A DNA stretch of 18,041 bases. Source: an uncultured Roseburia sp. Its GTDB lineage: Bacteria; Bacillota; Clostridia; Lachnospirales; Lachnospiraceae. The notes beneath the pieces are model-generated. The model was not told the origin of the DNA. It ran no database searches and was given only the letters and a program-made list of their open reading frames with translations. The DNA lies in contig CAMENQ010000009.1 in assembly GCA_945928585.1 (NCBI GenBank), positions 1 to 18,041 of the forward strand, given 5' to 3'. How positions within the stretch are numbered: position 1 is the first letter of the stretch; every line of letters begins with the position of its first letter. Shown here piece by piece: positions 5,585 to 14,033 of this stretch. The position numbers were made by a program, and so were the translations under genes.

Positions 5585-6751
5585 TTAATCAAGCTTCTCC
5601 GGTCCGTTTCCAATTTCAACTACATAAAAATCTGCCTTATATCCAATCTTCTCCTCATATGCCTTTCCAATAGCAGCTATAGCCGTATCTACCGCCTCAT
5701 TTTTTACTATGCTGACAGCGCAGCCTCCAAAGCCTGCACCTGTCATACGGGCACATATGACTCCCGTCTGCTTTCTTGCTTCCTCAACCAGTGTATCAAG
5801 CTCGATGCCTGTAACCTCATAATCATTCTTCAATGAATCTCCTGACTGGTTTATAAGCTTGGCAAATGTCTCTATGTCATTATTTTTAAGTGATTGCACT
5901 GCTGATATGGTTCTGCGGTTTTCATAAACAGCGTGCTTTGCCCTTTTTTCCAGTATTTCATCATCTATAAGCTGTCTGTTTGCTTCAAATTCTTCCTCTG
6001 TAAGCTCTCCCAGGGAATTTATGTTAAGCTTTGTCTTAAGTCTTTTCAGTGCTTCCTCGCACTGGCTTCTTCTTTCATTGTATTTACTGTCTCCAAGACC
6101 TCGTTTTTTATTTGTATTAAGAATAACTATCTTGTAGCCTGACAAATTTATGGGTGCATAGCTGTATTCAAGTGTGGATGTATCAAGGAATATGGCTCTG
6201 TTTTCCTTTCCCATGGCTATAGCAAACTGGTCCATAATACCACAATTTACACCGTTAAAATTATTTTCCGAATACTGACCTATAAGAGCTATATTTATAT
6301 TGTCAATATCAAGCTTAAACATATCCTTGCACACAAAGCCTGTCAATACCTCTATAGATGCTGACGATGACAAACCTGAGCCATTAGGAATATTGCCAAA
6401 ATAAAGTATATCCATACCTGACGGTATATCATACCCCTTTTCCATCAATGCCCACATAACGCCCTTCGGGTAATTTGTCCAATCATCTTCTTTTTTGTAT
6501 TCTAATGACTTTATATCGCTTTCTATTATTCCCAGCTTTTCAAAATTCATAGAATAAAATCTAAGTATGCCGTCGCTTCTCTTTCTTGCCACAGCATATG
6601 TACCTATGGTAAGGGCACATGGAAATACATGGCCTCCATTATAATCGGTATGCTCTCCTATAAGATTTACCCTGCCTGGTGCAAAATAAGTATGTTCACT
6701 GCCATCCTTACCAAAAATCCTGTCAAATTCAGCTAATAATTTATCCTTCAT
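5585..6751 (-). CDS. galK: Galactokinase (galK)
   Basis: A 388-residue GHMP-family kinase that phosphorylates alpha-D-galactose at C1 with ATP, entering the Leloir pathway. The galactokinase signature GRVNLIGEHTDY is at 26-37, the GHMP phosphate loop PNGSGLSSSASIE at 122-134, D174 in GIMDQF (171-176) is the expected catalytic base, and MTGAGFGGCAV lies near the C-terminus. Length is typical. The ATG start has AAAGGCAGGA upstream. A promoter candidate lies at 6790-6818. No galT or galE is in the window, so the rest of the pathway must be elsewhere. The genes upstream encode glycosidases that could supply galactose. Confidence 0.97.
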   Translation of the reverse strand: MKDKLLAEFDRIFGKDGSEHTYFAPGRVNLIGEHTDYNGGHVFPCALTIGTYAVARKRSDGILRFYSMNFEKLGIIESDIKSLEYKKEDDWTNYPKGVMWALMEKGYDIPSGMDILYFGNIPNGSGLSSSASIEVLTGFVCKDMFKLDIDNINIALIGQYSENNFNGVNCGIMDQFAIAMGKENRAIFLDTSTLEYSYAPINLSGYKIVILNTNKKRGLGDSKYNERRSQCEEALKRLKTKLNINSLGELTEEEFEANRQLIDDEILEKRAKHAVYENRRTISAVQSLKNNDIETFAKLINQSGDSLKNDYEVTGIELDTLVEEARKQTGVICARMTGAGFGGCAVSIVKNEAVDTAIAAIGKAYEEKIGYKADFYVVEIGNGPEKLD

Positions 6752-6789
6752 AAAATAGTCCTGCCTTTCTCTTTAACAATTATGAAAGT

Positions 6790-6818
6790 ATAGTAACATA
6801 ACATGCTGCTATATTCAA
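6790..6818 (-). promoter_or_regulatory. Probable galK promoter
   Basis: TTGAAT (6818-6813) and TACTAT (6795-6790) are separated by 17 bases on the minus strand. The -35 box is identical to that of the alpha-galactosidase promoter at 11030-11058. The expected start lies about 30 bases before the galK ATG. Confidence 0.55.
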
Positions 6819-6852
6819 TGAACTTTGACAAATGTATTTTGTAAATTAACGA

Positions 6853-6979
6853 CTAAATCCCGCCACGTATCTTTATCATGCAGCTGCGGTAATAAACTAT
6901 AGGCAGGTGTTACAATATTCTGCCACCTGTTCCATAACTACCACAGCCACACGCCCAAAAGACATATGACGGGACTTAA
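6853..6979. repeat. Gap between GH43 gene and galK with imperfect inverted ends
   Basis: AAATCCCGCC at one end and GACGGGACTT at the other are near-complements, so the minus-strand RNA could pair AAGUCCCG with CGGGAUUU. A second inverted repeat, CAGGTG (6904-6909) and CACCTG (6924-6929), lies inside. The end motif resembles the AAGTCCCGC motif of the 5462 unit. No reading frame or U-tract is seen. Confidence 0.35.
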
Positions 6980-6990
6980 ATGTAATCTTT

Positions 6991-8661
6991 TTATTTTACA
7001 ATTACAGTAGCTGTAAATTCTGTCTTAACTTCCTTTGGTTCTCCACTTGGGAATGGTACGGAAAAGTTTGGTGTTCCGTCCGGATTCCAGTATACTCTTG
7101 AAAGACATGCATTTCTTCCTGCATCGTAAAGTGGCTGGTATCCCGGGTCTACAAGGTATCTCTCTTCCTGTCTTGCATGGTATACAATAATATCATTGCC
7201 TTCATCATCAAATGTAAAGCTGTTATGTCCCGGACCATACTGTCCTGTTTCACGTGAGCTTTGGAATACAGGATATGGTGACTTTGTCCAGCTCTTTGGA
7301 TCAAGTAAATCAGCATTCTCATCTGCTGTACACATACCCATACAATATAATGCATCTGTACCGCTGGCTGAATATGCCATAAATACTCTTCCGTTTCTTA
7401 CTAAAACTGCAGGGCCTTCACAAACAGGGAATCCATGAAGTTCCCAATTATAAGTAGGCTCTACTACTCTGCATATTCTGCTTGAATCTATTGTCCAAGG
7501 ATTTACCATCTTTGCAAGGTAAATATCTGAATTAACCTGTACTGCATTTTCATCATAATCTCCACCGACATTTGCTCCAACTACCTCAGGATGCTTTTCT
7601 GCCCAGAAGAAATATAACTCGCCTTTGTGCTGGAGTACTGTATGATCCAATGAGAAGTCCGTAAATGCAATGGAGTCAGGAGTAGTTGTCTGAACACGTC
7701 CGATAACCTCCCACTCATCCTTCATAGGATCTCCCTGGCATCTCATAACGTGTGGTCTTATAGACCAGCAGTCATTGTCATCTATACATGTTGTAAAGTA
7801 AATATAGAAATCACCATTAATGAAATGTACCTCAGGTGCCCATATATGAGGGCTGTTATTACCTGCAACAGGGTTCTTTGTATATACACATCTCTCCTCG
7901 TATTTTCCTGAACCGTCTGCAAGATCCTCAAGTGAAGCTGCCTTTCTTAAAAGAATATATCTGTACTGATATTCTCCTACAAGGTTATGCTCATCATCTG
8001 TATGTGAAGCCACGAAGTAATAATTTCCATCTGTGTGCTTATATATGCAAGGGTCTGCTCTGTGGTAAATGAGAGGATTTAAGTAAAATCTTTCTGAAAC
8101 AGTACCCTTTACTGTCTTTGTACCAGGTGTTCCTGTATCTACACTTTCCCACTGTGCTTTCTTTTCTTCTTTCATACCATTTGAGTATGTTACCATAACC
8201 TTCTCAGGCAATGGTGCTTTTTCTCCTGCCTTTACTTCAACAGTCACATTCTCAACACTTTCTATAACCACAGGTTCAGGCTTTCCATACACACTGTTAA
8301 GCTTGTCTAAAACATTTTTTGAAATTTCAATAATATCATTTGGTGCTGTGTAATCAGTAAGCGATGCAGTATCAACTATCTTCTCATCACTGTATGTGAT
8401 AAGGTCATTTGTTTCATAAACAAATGTTTTAGTGTTATCAACTGCATCCTTGGCATATACCTTAAACTTATCCTCTGCAATCTTTACTATCTGTGGCTCT
8501 GCCATTCTTCTTGAACCGCCCTTTGCAAAGAGAATACCGTTATTTCCGTTTAAGTTATACCATGTTTTTTTGTCATAGCTGTACTCAAGATGCAGGCTGT
8601 CTGACTCCGGATTATTCCAGTCTACTACATACGGTCTTACATAAAAATTTTTGTGCTCCAT
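6991..8661 (-). CDS. Cytoplasmic GH43 glycosidase with N-terminal blade and Ig-like domain
   Basis: A 556-residue protein. I chose ATG 8661 because GAAAGGA lies eight bases upstream; the in-frame ATG at 8685 has no good site. Residues 1-100 look like a propeller-type blade, about 135-190 form a bacterial Ig-like domain (LPEKVMVTYSNG, ending GTPGTKTVKGTV), and about 190 to the end form a GH43 five-blade propeller. Expected GH43 residues are D203 in YHRADPCIY (base), D339 in SLDHTVL, E415 in VCEGPAV (acid) and H479 in GPGHNSF. GH43 enzymes remove arabinose, xylose or galactose residues; the exact substrate cannot be read. No signal peptide is present, so it should act on imported oligosaccharides. 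It lies between the GH36 gene and galK. Confidence 0.85.
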   Translation of the reverse strand: MEHKNFYVRPYVVDWNNPESDSLHLEYSYDKKTWYNLNGNNGILFAKGGSRRMAEPQIVKIAEDKFKVYAKDAVDNTKTFVYETNDLITYSDEKIVDTASLTDYTAPNDIIEISKNVLDKLNSVYGKPEPVVIESVENVTVEVKAGEKAPLPEKVMVTYSNGMKEEKKAQWESVDTGTPGTKTVKGTVSERFYLNPLIYHRADPCIYKHTDGNYYFVASHTDDEHNLVGEYQYRYILLRKAASLEDLADGSGKYEERCVYTKNPVAGNNSPHIWAPEVHFINGDFYIYFTTCIDDNDCWSIRPHVMRCQGDPMKDEWEVIGRVQTTTPDSIAFTDFSLDHTVLQHKGELYFFWAEKHPEVVGANVGGDYDENAVQVNSDIYLAKMVNPWTIDSSRICRVVEPTYNWELHGFPVCEGPAVLVRNGRVFMAYSASGTDALYCMGMCTADENADLLDPKSWTKSPYPVFQSSRETGQYGPGHNSFTFDDEGNDIIVYHARQEERYLVDPGYQPLYDAGRNACLSRVYWNPDGTPNFSVPFPSGEPKEVKTEFTATVIVK

Positions 8662-8848
8662 TTTTATTTTCCTTTCTATAATCATTTTTCTTTTTCGGTA
8701 ATCGAATGATTTCTGCTTACAAATTATGATAATTTACAAGCTTGTCTGCTTTAAAAAAGCAATATAAATATAGTTCAAAATCCTTCAGGAGGTTTTACTT
8801 CTACATTGATATTATTATATCATAATAGTATAAATAATGCTATCTTTT

Positions 8849-10963
8849 TTATTTTACAAGTCTTACCGCTACAGCCCTCATCACATCTGTAGGTTTATAT
8901 TTTAATACGCCATTTTCTATTCTTACATCTGCATCCTTTACATCAGAATATACATCTGCAATTTTTACAGGACATTCGTCCGGCAGCTTAATATCAATGG
9001 TTTCCGGCAAATCTCCATAAAACATATGTATAAGCACATATGCTTCTCCGTTTTCTCCTACTCTGACAACTCCCTGCCATCCATGCGGATGTCTCTCACT
9101 TGTAATCTTTGGTCCTACCCTGTGGGTAAAGCCTTTTTTGATAACAGGTGCAATCTTCTTGTAGAATGCAATTCCTCTGTCTATGACATCCCACTGTTCA
9201 TCACTCAGTTCTGTCACATCTCCTGAGAGACACATTCTTCCAAGGAAGGTATTTGCTATTGAATATCCGATACGCTTTAAGCTGTCTGTTTTTCTTATAA
9301 CGGCCCATATCTGACTCTGACGCGGAAGTATTGCCCTGTGAAGATTAGCTGCAACAATAGGTATTTCCTCTGTCTCATGTGCATCTGAAAATGATGCCAT
9401 AGAGCATATGCTCATCATAAGAGGCTCCAGCTTATGTCCTCCTGACGCACAGTTTTCCAGGATAATACCCGGTACCTGTTCCTTTACCTTTTTTACAAAT
9501 GCTACACTTGCTTCCATATTCTGTCGCAGCTTTTCGCCTAATGACTCTGCACCGTCAGCACCCATGCCAATAGTGTCATTATAATCCATCTTCATATATT
9601 CAAAGCCATATTTATTAAGTGTTCCTATGACCTTATCTGTCAGATAGTTTTCCACCCAAGGGTCATTCATATCCCAAAATCTTCTGCTGTAAGTTGTAAC
9701 AGGATAACCGTCTCTCATTAAAAGATGGTCCTTGTGTTCCTCGTATGCCTTAGAAGCACGTCCAAGATTATCTATTTCAAACCATATTCCCGGCTTCATA
9801 TTATTTTCTTTTATAAGCTCGACAGTTTTTTCCAGTCCCTCAGGAAACAATGTAGGTGATACATTATAATCTCCCATACTTATATCCCAAGGTACTCCGT
9901 CCTCCTTAAACCATCCGCAGTCTATTACAAAATACTCAAAGCCTTTATTCTTTATTGCATTTACAATGCCTGATATATTTTCATGTGAAGGGCATCCCCA
10001 TGTGGTACAATATTCGTTAAATATTATCGGAAGATGCTGTTCACTTTCAGGAGCATTATCCACATATTTTTGTCCTGCCTGTGTCAGTCTGTGGCATATC
10101 ATATCTATTCCGCCACCCTTACATGTGCTGACTATGGCTGTAGGTGTTTCAAAGGTTTCTCCCGGTTTAAGGTCTTTCATCCAGTGTCCAAACTCTCTGT
10201 CTGCAAGTCCTCCTGAAATATGAAGTCCGTCATCCTGCCTGTATATTTCCATCTGCCATGAAGCCTCATGGGCAAGCTGAACTCCCCATAAAACATCATT
10301 TGCCGTGTCTTCTATTGCCACAAAAGGGAAAAACTTTTTAACAGGCATTGAACCTACCTGTCCAAATCTTTCACTGCTGACTGACCATGTTGACCATGAT
10401 GGTTCAAGCTGCAAATCTTCCACTGTTTCTGTATGAAGCCTGCCTTCATGACTCCACTTGCTTCTAAGTCTGTGTACCAGCAGGCTGTCCGGTCCGTCTC
10501 CCTCCAGAAAAGGTGAAATTTTTGAAAGCTCAAAGCTGCTTATCATTTCCATGGTTATTGTTTTATCAGAGTTATTTGTGATAATATTTTTCATTTCAAA
10601 GCTTAAGTCGCCATTATAATACCTTACCATATGTACGACTTCATAGCCTCTGTTATCCTTAAGGTATGTTTTTATAATGATACCGTCTTCCGTTTCCTCC
10701 ACTACCTGACTGTCATAATCAAGCAGATTTGATGATTCTCCGTTTCTCATAGATGAACCATGTCCGTAGCAGTTAGGATATACATCACCCACAAGCTTTA
10801 ACTGTACCATGGAATTTATACGGTAAAATTTCTTTTTCCTGTTGTCCTCCTCATCCATTGATAATGGAATAATATAAAATCCTACTGTCTTAAAATCTGT
10901 TTCCTGCTCGTATACAAGCATCATATCCCCCACAGGTATGCGTGAAATTTCTTCTATAGCCAT
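8849..10963 (-). CDS. GH36-type alpha-galactosidase
   Basis: A 704-residue protein with GH36 architecture: an N-terminal beta-sandwich (about 1-290), a TIM barrel (about 310-620, opening with NEYCTTWGCPSHENI) and a C-terminal beta domain. YMKMDYND (456-463) places the likely nucleophile at D460, and SFSDAHE (524-530) the likely acid/base at D527, after ENCASGG (503-509). The family hydrolyses terminal alpha-galactosides such as raffinose-type sugars, although members with other specificities exist. No signal peptide is seen, so it acts in the cytoplasm. The ATG start has AAAGGAG upstream. It has its own promoter (11030-11058) and lies just after the transporter operon. The motifs differ somewhat from the classical KWDMNR and CSGGGGR forms, so substrate remains open. 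Confidence 0.85.
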   Translation of the reverse strand: MAIEEISRIPVGDMMLVYEQETDFKTVGFYIIPLSMDEEDNRKKKFYRINSMVQLKLVGDVYPNCYGHGSSMRNGESSNLLDYDSQVVEETEDGIIIKTYLKDNRGYEVVHMVRYYNGDLSFEMKNIITNNSDKTITMEMISSFELSKISPFLEGDGPDSLLVHRLRSKWSHEGRLHTETVEDLQLEPSWSTWSVSSERFGQVGSMPVKKFFPFVAIEDTANDVLWGVQLAHEASWQMEIYRQDDGLHISGGLADREFGHWMKDLKPGETFETPTAIVSTCKGGGIDMICHRLTQAGQKYVDNAPESEQHLPIIFNEYCTTWGCPSHENISGIVNAIKNKGFEYFVIDCGWFKEDGVPWDISMGDYNVSPTLFPEGLEKTVELIKENNMKPGIWFEIDNLGRASKAYEEHKDHLLMRDGYPVTTYSRRFWDMNDPWVENYLTDKVIGTLNKYGFEYMKMDYNDTIGMGADGAESLGEKLRQNMEASVAFVKKVKEQVPGIILENCASGGHKLEPLMMSICSMASFSDAHETEEIPIVAANLHRAILPRQSQIWAVIRKTDSLKRIGYSIANTFLGRMCLSGDVTELSDEQWDVIDRGIAFYKKIAPVIKKGFTHRVGPKITSERHPHGWQGVVRVGENGEAYVLIHMFYGDLPETIDIKLPDECPVKIADVYSDVKDADVRIENGVLKYKPTDVMRAVAVRLVK

Positions 10964-11204
10964 TTTGCTGCTCCTTTCTTTTTATTAGATATTCGGTATA
11001 CCTTATTCACAAACATCTATATAGGAATTATTATATATGATATATGGTAAATATTCAACCATAAAGCGTCATATAAGGTACAGCGGGACTTTTTAATCAA
11101 TTATATGTTTTCTCTTCTGATAATTATTTTAACTTATAATGTGCCATACAGCACCGGCGTTTTTGAACAAATTTTATTCCACCTTTTTATATATCCTTTT
11201 CATT
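10964..11204. other. Leader and upstream region of the GH36 gene
   Basis: The gap from the GH36 start to the transporter terminator holds the GH36 promoter. It also holds a degenerate piece of the repeat family at 11080-11107 (ACAGCGGGACTT on the plus strand, compared with ACAGCGAGACTT at 5411-5422). A short GTGC/GCAC hairpin lies near 11140-11155. No gene is seen. Confidence 0.5.
11030..11058 (-). promoter_or_regulatory. Promoter of the GH36 gene
   Basis: TTGAAT (11058-11053) and a perfect TATAAT (11035-11030) are separated by 17 bases on the minus strand. The transcript would start about 60 bases before the ATG at 10963. Its position after the terminator at 11205-11237 makes GH36 a separate transcription unit. 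Confidence 0.75.
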
Positions 11205-11237
11205 AAAAAAACCTCCCACAGCTTTCGCTGTGGGAGG
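11205..11237 (-). terminator. Terminator of the sugar ABC operon
   Basis: CCTCCCACAGC and GCTGTGGGAGG form a perfect 11-base-pair stem around a four-base loop, followed in minus-strand RNA by seven U (11211-11205). It lies about 40 bases after the stop of the solute-binding protein gene. Confidence 0.95.
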
Positions 11238-11275
11238 AAGGGATTCTGAATAATAATTATTATTTTTTGTGTTAA

Positions 11276-12889
11276 TTAATTGCCCTGCTTCTGAATCATC
11301 TCATCGAGAATTGCTTTGTATTCTGCTGCTGATTCATTAGCACTGTCTGTCAATGTCTGAACGAACTGAGAAGCGCTACCTGCGTTACCATGGATAACTG
11401 CATTTTCCACGCCCTCAAAGCCTGCTGCATAGTCTGTACCAGTGAAGTATGGTCCAAATAACCATGAATCAAATCCAGGAATCTGCTGTGAACCGTAGCA
11501 AGTCCACTTACCAGCTAATACGTTCTCCCAGAATGCTTCGAATGCTTCGATTCTTGCATTAGGATCAACGTTTACTGCCTCAAGCTTTTCAGCTAATTCA
11601 TCACCTGTCTCTGCATTTGGATGAAGCTTCTTATACTTATCCCATACTTCCTTATCAGTTGTGATAGGACAGTTGTTTATAACTTCACCGCCATCTGTAG
11701 CATCAGCTTCACCTGACCAGAATCCATCAGGATTTCCTCCGTTTGCTGTGATAGCTGCATTCTTAATCTCTTCACGATGATCAAGCTTCCAGTTCCAGCC
11801 ATCTGTACCCCATGTCATATACTTAAGTAAGTAATATGACTCAAGTGGGTTAGCTGTCATAGAAGAAATAGCACCGAAGTCAATTGTTGCAAACATGTTC
11901 TTACTGTCTTTGTTCTCCTCTGTATGAGGCATTGTGTAAGGAACGAAGTATGTGTTGTTTGAGTAGAATGAATAATCATTCCAATATCTCTCCCAGCACC
12001 ACCACTGGTCAGTTCTGATAGCTGCATATCCCTTATCCTGTGTATGAAGAACTTCTCCATAAAGCTCTGTAAGGTAATCATCATCAACGCCATATGATGT
12101 TCCACCAGGAACTGGAGCCTTGTACTTACGATCAATGAACTCTTTCTCAAGATCAAGACCATCAGCCCAGTCTGTTAAGTCGAATGACTTTCCGTCCCAA
12201 CCAAACTCACCGATACAATCAGGGTCATTTGCTATAGGATAAAGTGTGATAACTGTACAAGCCTCTGAAATACCGAAGTACTGCTTACCGTTGTACTGTG
12301 TAGACATTTCCTTAACAACATCTTCAAACTCTTCCCATGTCCAGTCATATGATGGCATATCATGGTTTAAAGTAGAGAATGTAGTAAGATTTAAGAACAT
12401 AACTGTAGGGAAGAACTTAACTGGTGTTGTCCATTTACCTACTGTACCGAACATACCAAGTTTAAAGTCATTTACACCACCGATAACGTTCTGTGCATCT
12501 GCATCCAGATTCCACATACCTGACATATCATATAAAAGTCCCTGCTTAATAAAGTTCTCAGGTGTACCAACAATCCAGAATACATCCGGAACGCTGTTTG
12601 ATGAAGCAAGGTTGATAATGTCTGTGTTGTTTGTTTGTGTTGTTGTCATATGTGTTGTTAATGTTGCGTTTGGATGTGCCTCTGCCCATCCCTGTGCTAA
12701 TGAGTTTACAATGTGCTCATCTTCCCAGAAGAAATATGTAAGTTCAACTGACTTTGTGTCATCCATAGCAGTAAGCTGCTGCTTTGGTGCAGAACTTCCA
12801 CCGCTTTTCTTTCCACAACCGATGAAGAGTGTAGCAATCATTGTAACAGTAAGAAGTAAACATAATGACTTCTTAATATTTTTTGCCAT
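11276..12889 (-). CDS. Sugar ABC transporter solute-binding lipoprotein
   Basis: A 537-residue family 1 extracellular solute-binding protein. A short basic N-terminus, a hydrophobic segment (8-24) and a lipobox-like FIGC put the lipidated Cys at position 25. Residues 26-45 form a linker, then VELTYFFWEDEH (48-59) and SVPDVFWIVGTPENFIKQGLLYDMS (99-123) are typical of sugar-binding proteins of this class. It should capture an oligosaccharide outside the membrane and deliver it to the two permeases encoded just upstream. The ATG start has GGAGGA seven bases upstream. It is the last gene of the operon, and a 139-base structured gap precedes it. The ligand is not readable from sequence; the neighbouring glycosidases suggest galactose- or arabinose-containing oligosaccharides. 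Confidence 0.93.
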   Translation of the reverse strand: MAKNIKKSLCLLLTVTMIATLFIGCGKKSGGSSAPKQQLTAMDDTKSVELTYFFWEDEHIVNSLAQGWAEAHPNATLTTHMTTTQTNNTDIINLASSNSVPDVFWIVGTPENFIKQGLLYDMSGMWNLDADAQNVIGGVNDFKLGMFGTVGKWTTPVKFFPTVMFLNLTTFSTLNHDMPSYDWTWEEFEDVVKEMSTQYNGKQYFGISEACTVITLYPIANDPDCIGEFGWDGKSFDLTDWADGLDLEKEFIDRKYKAPVPGGTSYGVDDDYLTELYGEVLHTQDKGYAAIRTDQWWCWERYWNDYSFYSNNTYFVPYTMPHTEENKDSKNMFATIDFGAISSMTANPLESYYLLKYMTWGTDGWNWKLDHREEIKNAAITANGGNPDGFWSGEADATDGGEVINNCPITTDKEVWDKYKKLHPNAETGDELAEKLEAVNVDPNARIEAFEAFWENVLAGKWTCYGSQQIPGFDSWLFGPYFTGTDYAAGFEGVENAVIHGNAGSASQFVQTLTDSANESAAEYKAILDEMIQKQGN

Positions 12890-12930
12890 AACACAATCCT
12901 CCTTTTTTTATTTTCCCTTTTTTTATTTTT

Positions 12931-13017
12931 TCGGATTTAACCCGATAACACCTCAGTTTAGGCAAATAACTTCGGTGCATATATTTGGAATATACGGCAC
13001 CAAACGGTGCCATATAT
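12931..13017 (-). other. Structured intercistronic region ahead of the binding protein
   Basis: Three hairpins follow one another in the minus-strand RNA. The first (13017-12990) is a 12-base-pair stem with GGCACC/GGTGCC at the top, a four-base loop and one G-U pair. The second (12977-12949) pairs CACCGAAGTT with AACTGAGGTG, leaving tandem G-A and A-G mismatches in the middle. The third (12945-12931) pairs TCGG with CCGA. None is followed directly by a U-tract, so termination is unlikely. An mRNA-stabilising or processing role that raises binding-protein expression is plausible. Confidence 0.55.
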
Positions 13018-13028
13018 ATTTCCCTTTT

Positions 13029-14033
13029 TTATTCTCCTGTAATACCTGCTCTGTCGACACTTTCAACAAACTGCTTCTGCATGATGAAGTATACAACTAA
13101 AAGCGGTGCTACTGCAAGCATGGTAGCTGCCATTCTCATACCTGTATTGGCATATGATGTAGTAACTTCTGATGCTGCTGAGTTTGCTGCTGAGTTAAAG
13201 TTACTGTCAAACTTTGCAAGCTGATTTATAACAGGTGTAAACTGATAATGCTCTGCTGAACCTGCTGTAAAGTTATAGAAGTACAGGTTTGTAAGATAAT
13301 CCTCATTCCAGTACCATACAAATGAGAACAGGAATATTACCACCATAGCTCCTATAGATGACGGAATGGCAATCTTAAAGAACTGCTTTGCATGACCTGC
13401 ACCATCTATCTGTGCGGCTTCCATCAGAGCGTTTGGAATCTGCTTAAAGAACGACCATGATATCAATATGAATATGGACGCATTCAAGCCCTGTCCAAAT
13501 ATATTTGGAATAATAAATGGCAGTATTGAACCTGTAAGTCCTAACTGAGAATATAACTCATAGGTAGGTGTCAATGTAAGCTGCTGTGGAAGAACGAATG
13601 CAAGTATAACAAACATAAAGAGTATTCCTTTAAGCTTAAAGCTATACCTGGCAAGTCCGTATCCTATAATAGAACACATAACTACGTTTATTACTGTAGG
13701 AACTAAAGCAATAATAAAGCTGTCTTTTAATGCTTTTCCATAGTCCATAGCATGCATTGCATTTTTATAATTATCCCAGTTTGCTGATGATGGTATCCAC
13801 TGAATAGCTGAATCCAACAAATCTGCCAACGACATTAAACTTGTTGCAAACACCTTAATAACAGGTGAAAGGAACATAAATCCAACACAGATGAGTATAG
13901 CATAAACCGCTATTTTTTTCAATAGTCCCATATCATCCTTTGTACCCATCATCATCTTTTTAAACTTTTCTTTTGTAAAGGGAGTTTTTTGTTTTTTAAC
14001 TTTTACCTTTGGCTGTTTTTCTTTCTTACTCAT
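13029..14033 (-). CDS. Sugar ABC transporter permease, MalG type
   Basis: A 334-residue inner-membrane permease of the carbohydrate uptake class. After a lysine-rich cytoplasmic N-terminus (about 1-40) come around six hydrophobic segments. The EAA motif MEAAQIDGAGHAKQFFKIAIP (about 204-224) is the loop that contacts the ATPase. The C-terminal VESVDRAGITGE is typical of MalG-type subunits. I chose ATG 14033, which has GGGAGG eight bases upstream and overlaps the previous stop in an ATGAGTAA arrangement; a TTG at 14036 is also in frame. It pairs with the permease encoded immediately upstream. An extra hydrophilic stretch before the last membrane segment (about 255-295) is longer than usual. Confidence 0.95.
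   Translation of the reverse strand: MSKKEKQPKVKVKKQKTPFTKEKFKKMMMGTKDDMGLLKKIAVYAILICVGFMFLSPVIKVFATSLMSLADLLDSAIQWIPSSANWDNYKNAMHAMDYGKALKDSFIIALVPTVINVVMCSIIGYGLARYSFKLKGILFMFVILAFVLPQQLTLTPTYELYSQLGLTGSILPFIIPNIFGQGLNASIFILISWSFFKQIPNALMEAAQIDGAGHAKQFFKIAIPSSIGAMVVIFLFSFVWYWNEDYLTNLYFYNFTAGSAEHYQFTPVINQLAKFDSNFNSAANSAASEVTTSYANTGMRMAATMLAVAPLLVVYFIMQKQFVESVDRAGITGE

Noticed and set aside
6824..6845. Possible operator ahead of galK (TTTGACAAA and TTTTGTAAA)
   Set aside because: The halves match only with a one-base shift, and no second copy was seen near the GH36 promoter.
8662..8685. An upstream ATG for the GH43 gene
   Set aside because: It has only an A-rich stretch ahead of it, whereas ATG 8661 has GAAAGGA at proper spacing.
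12246..13100. A 284-codon open frame on the plus strand, opposite the binding-protein gene
   Set aside because: It is antisense to a clearly coding gene and crosses the structured gap. It has no ribosome binding site and shows no recognisable domain.
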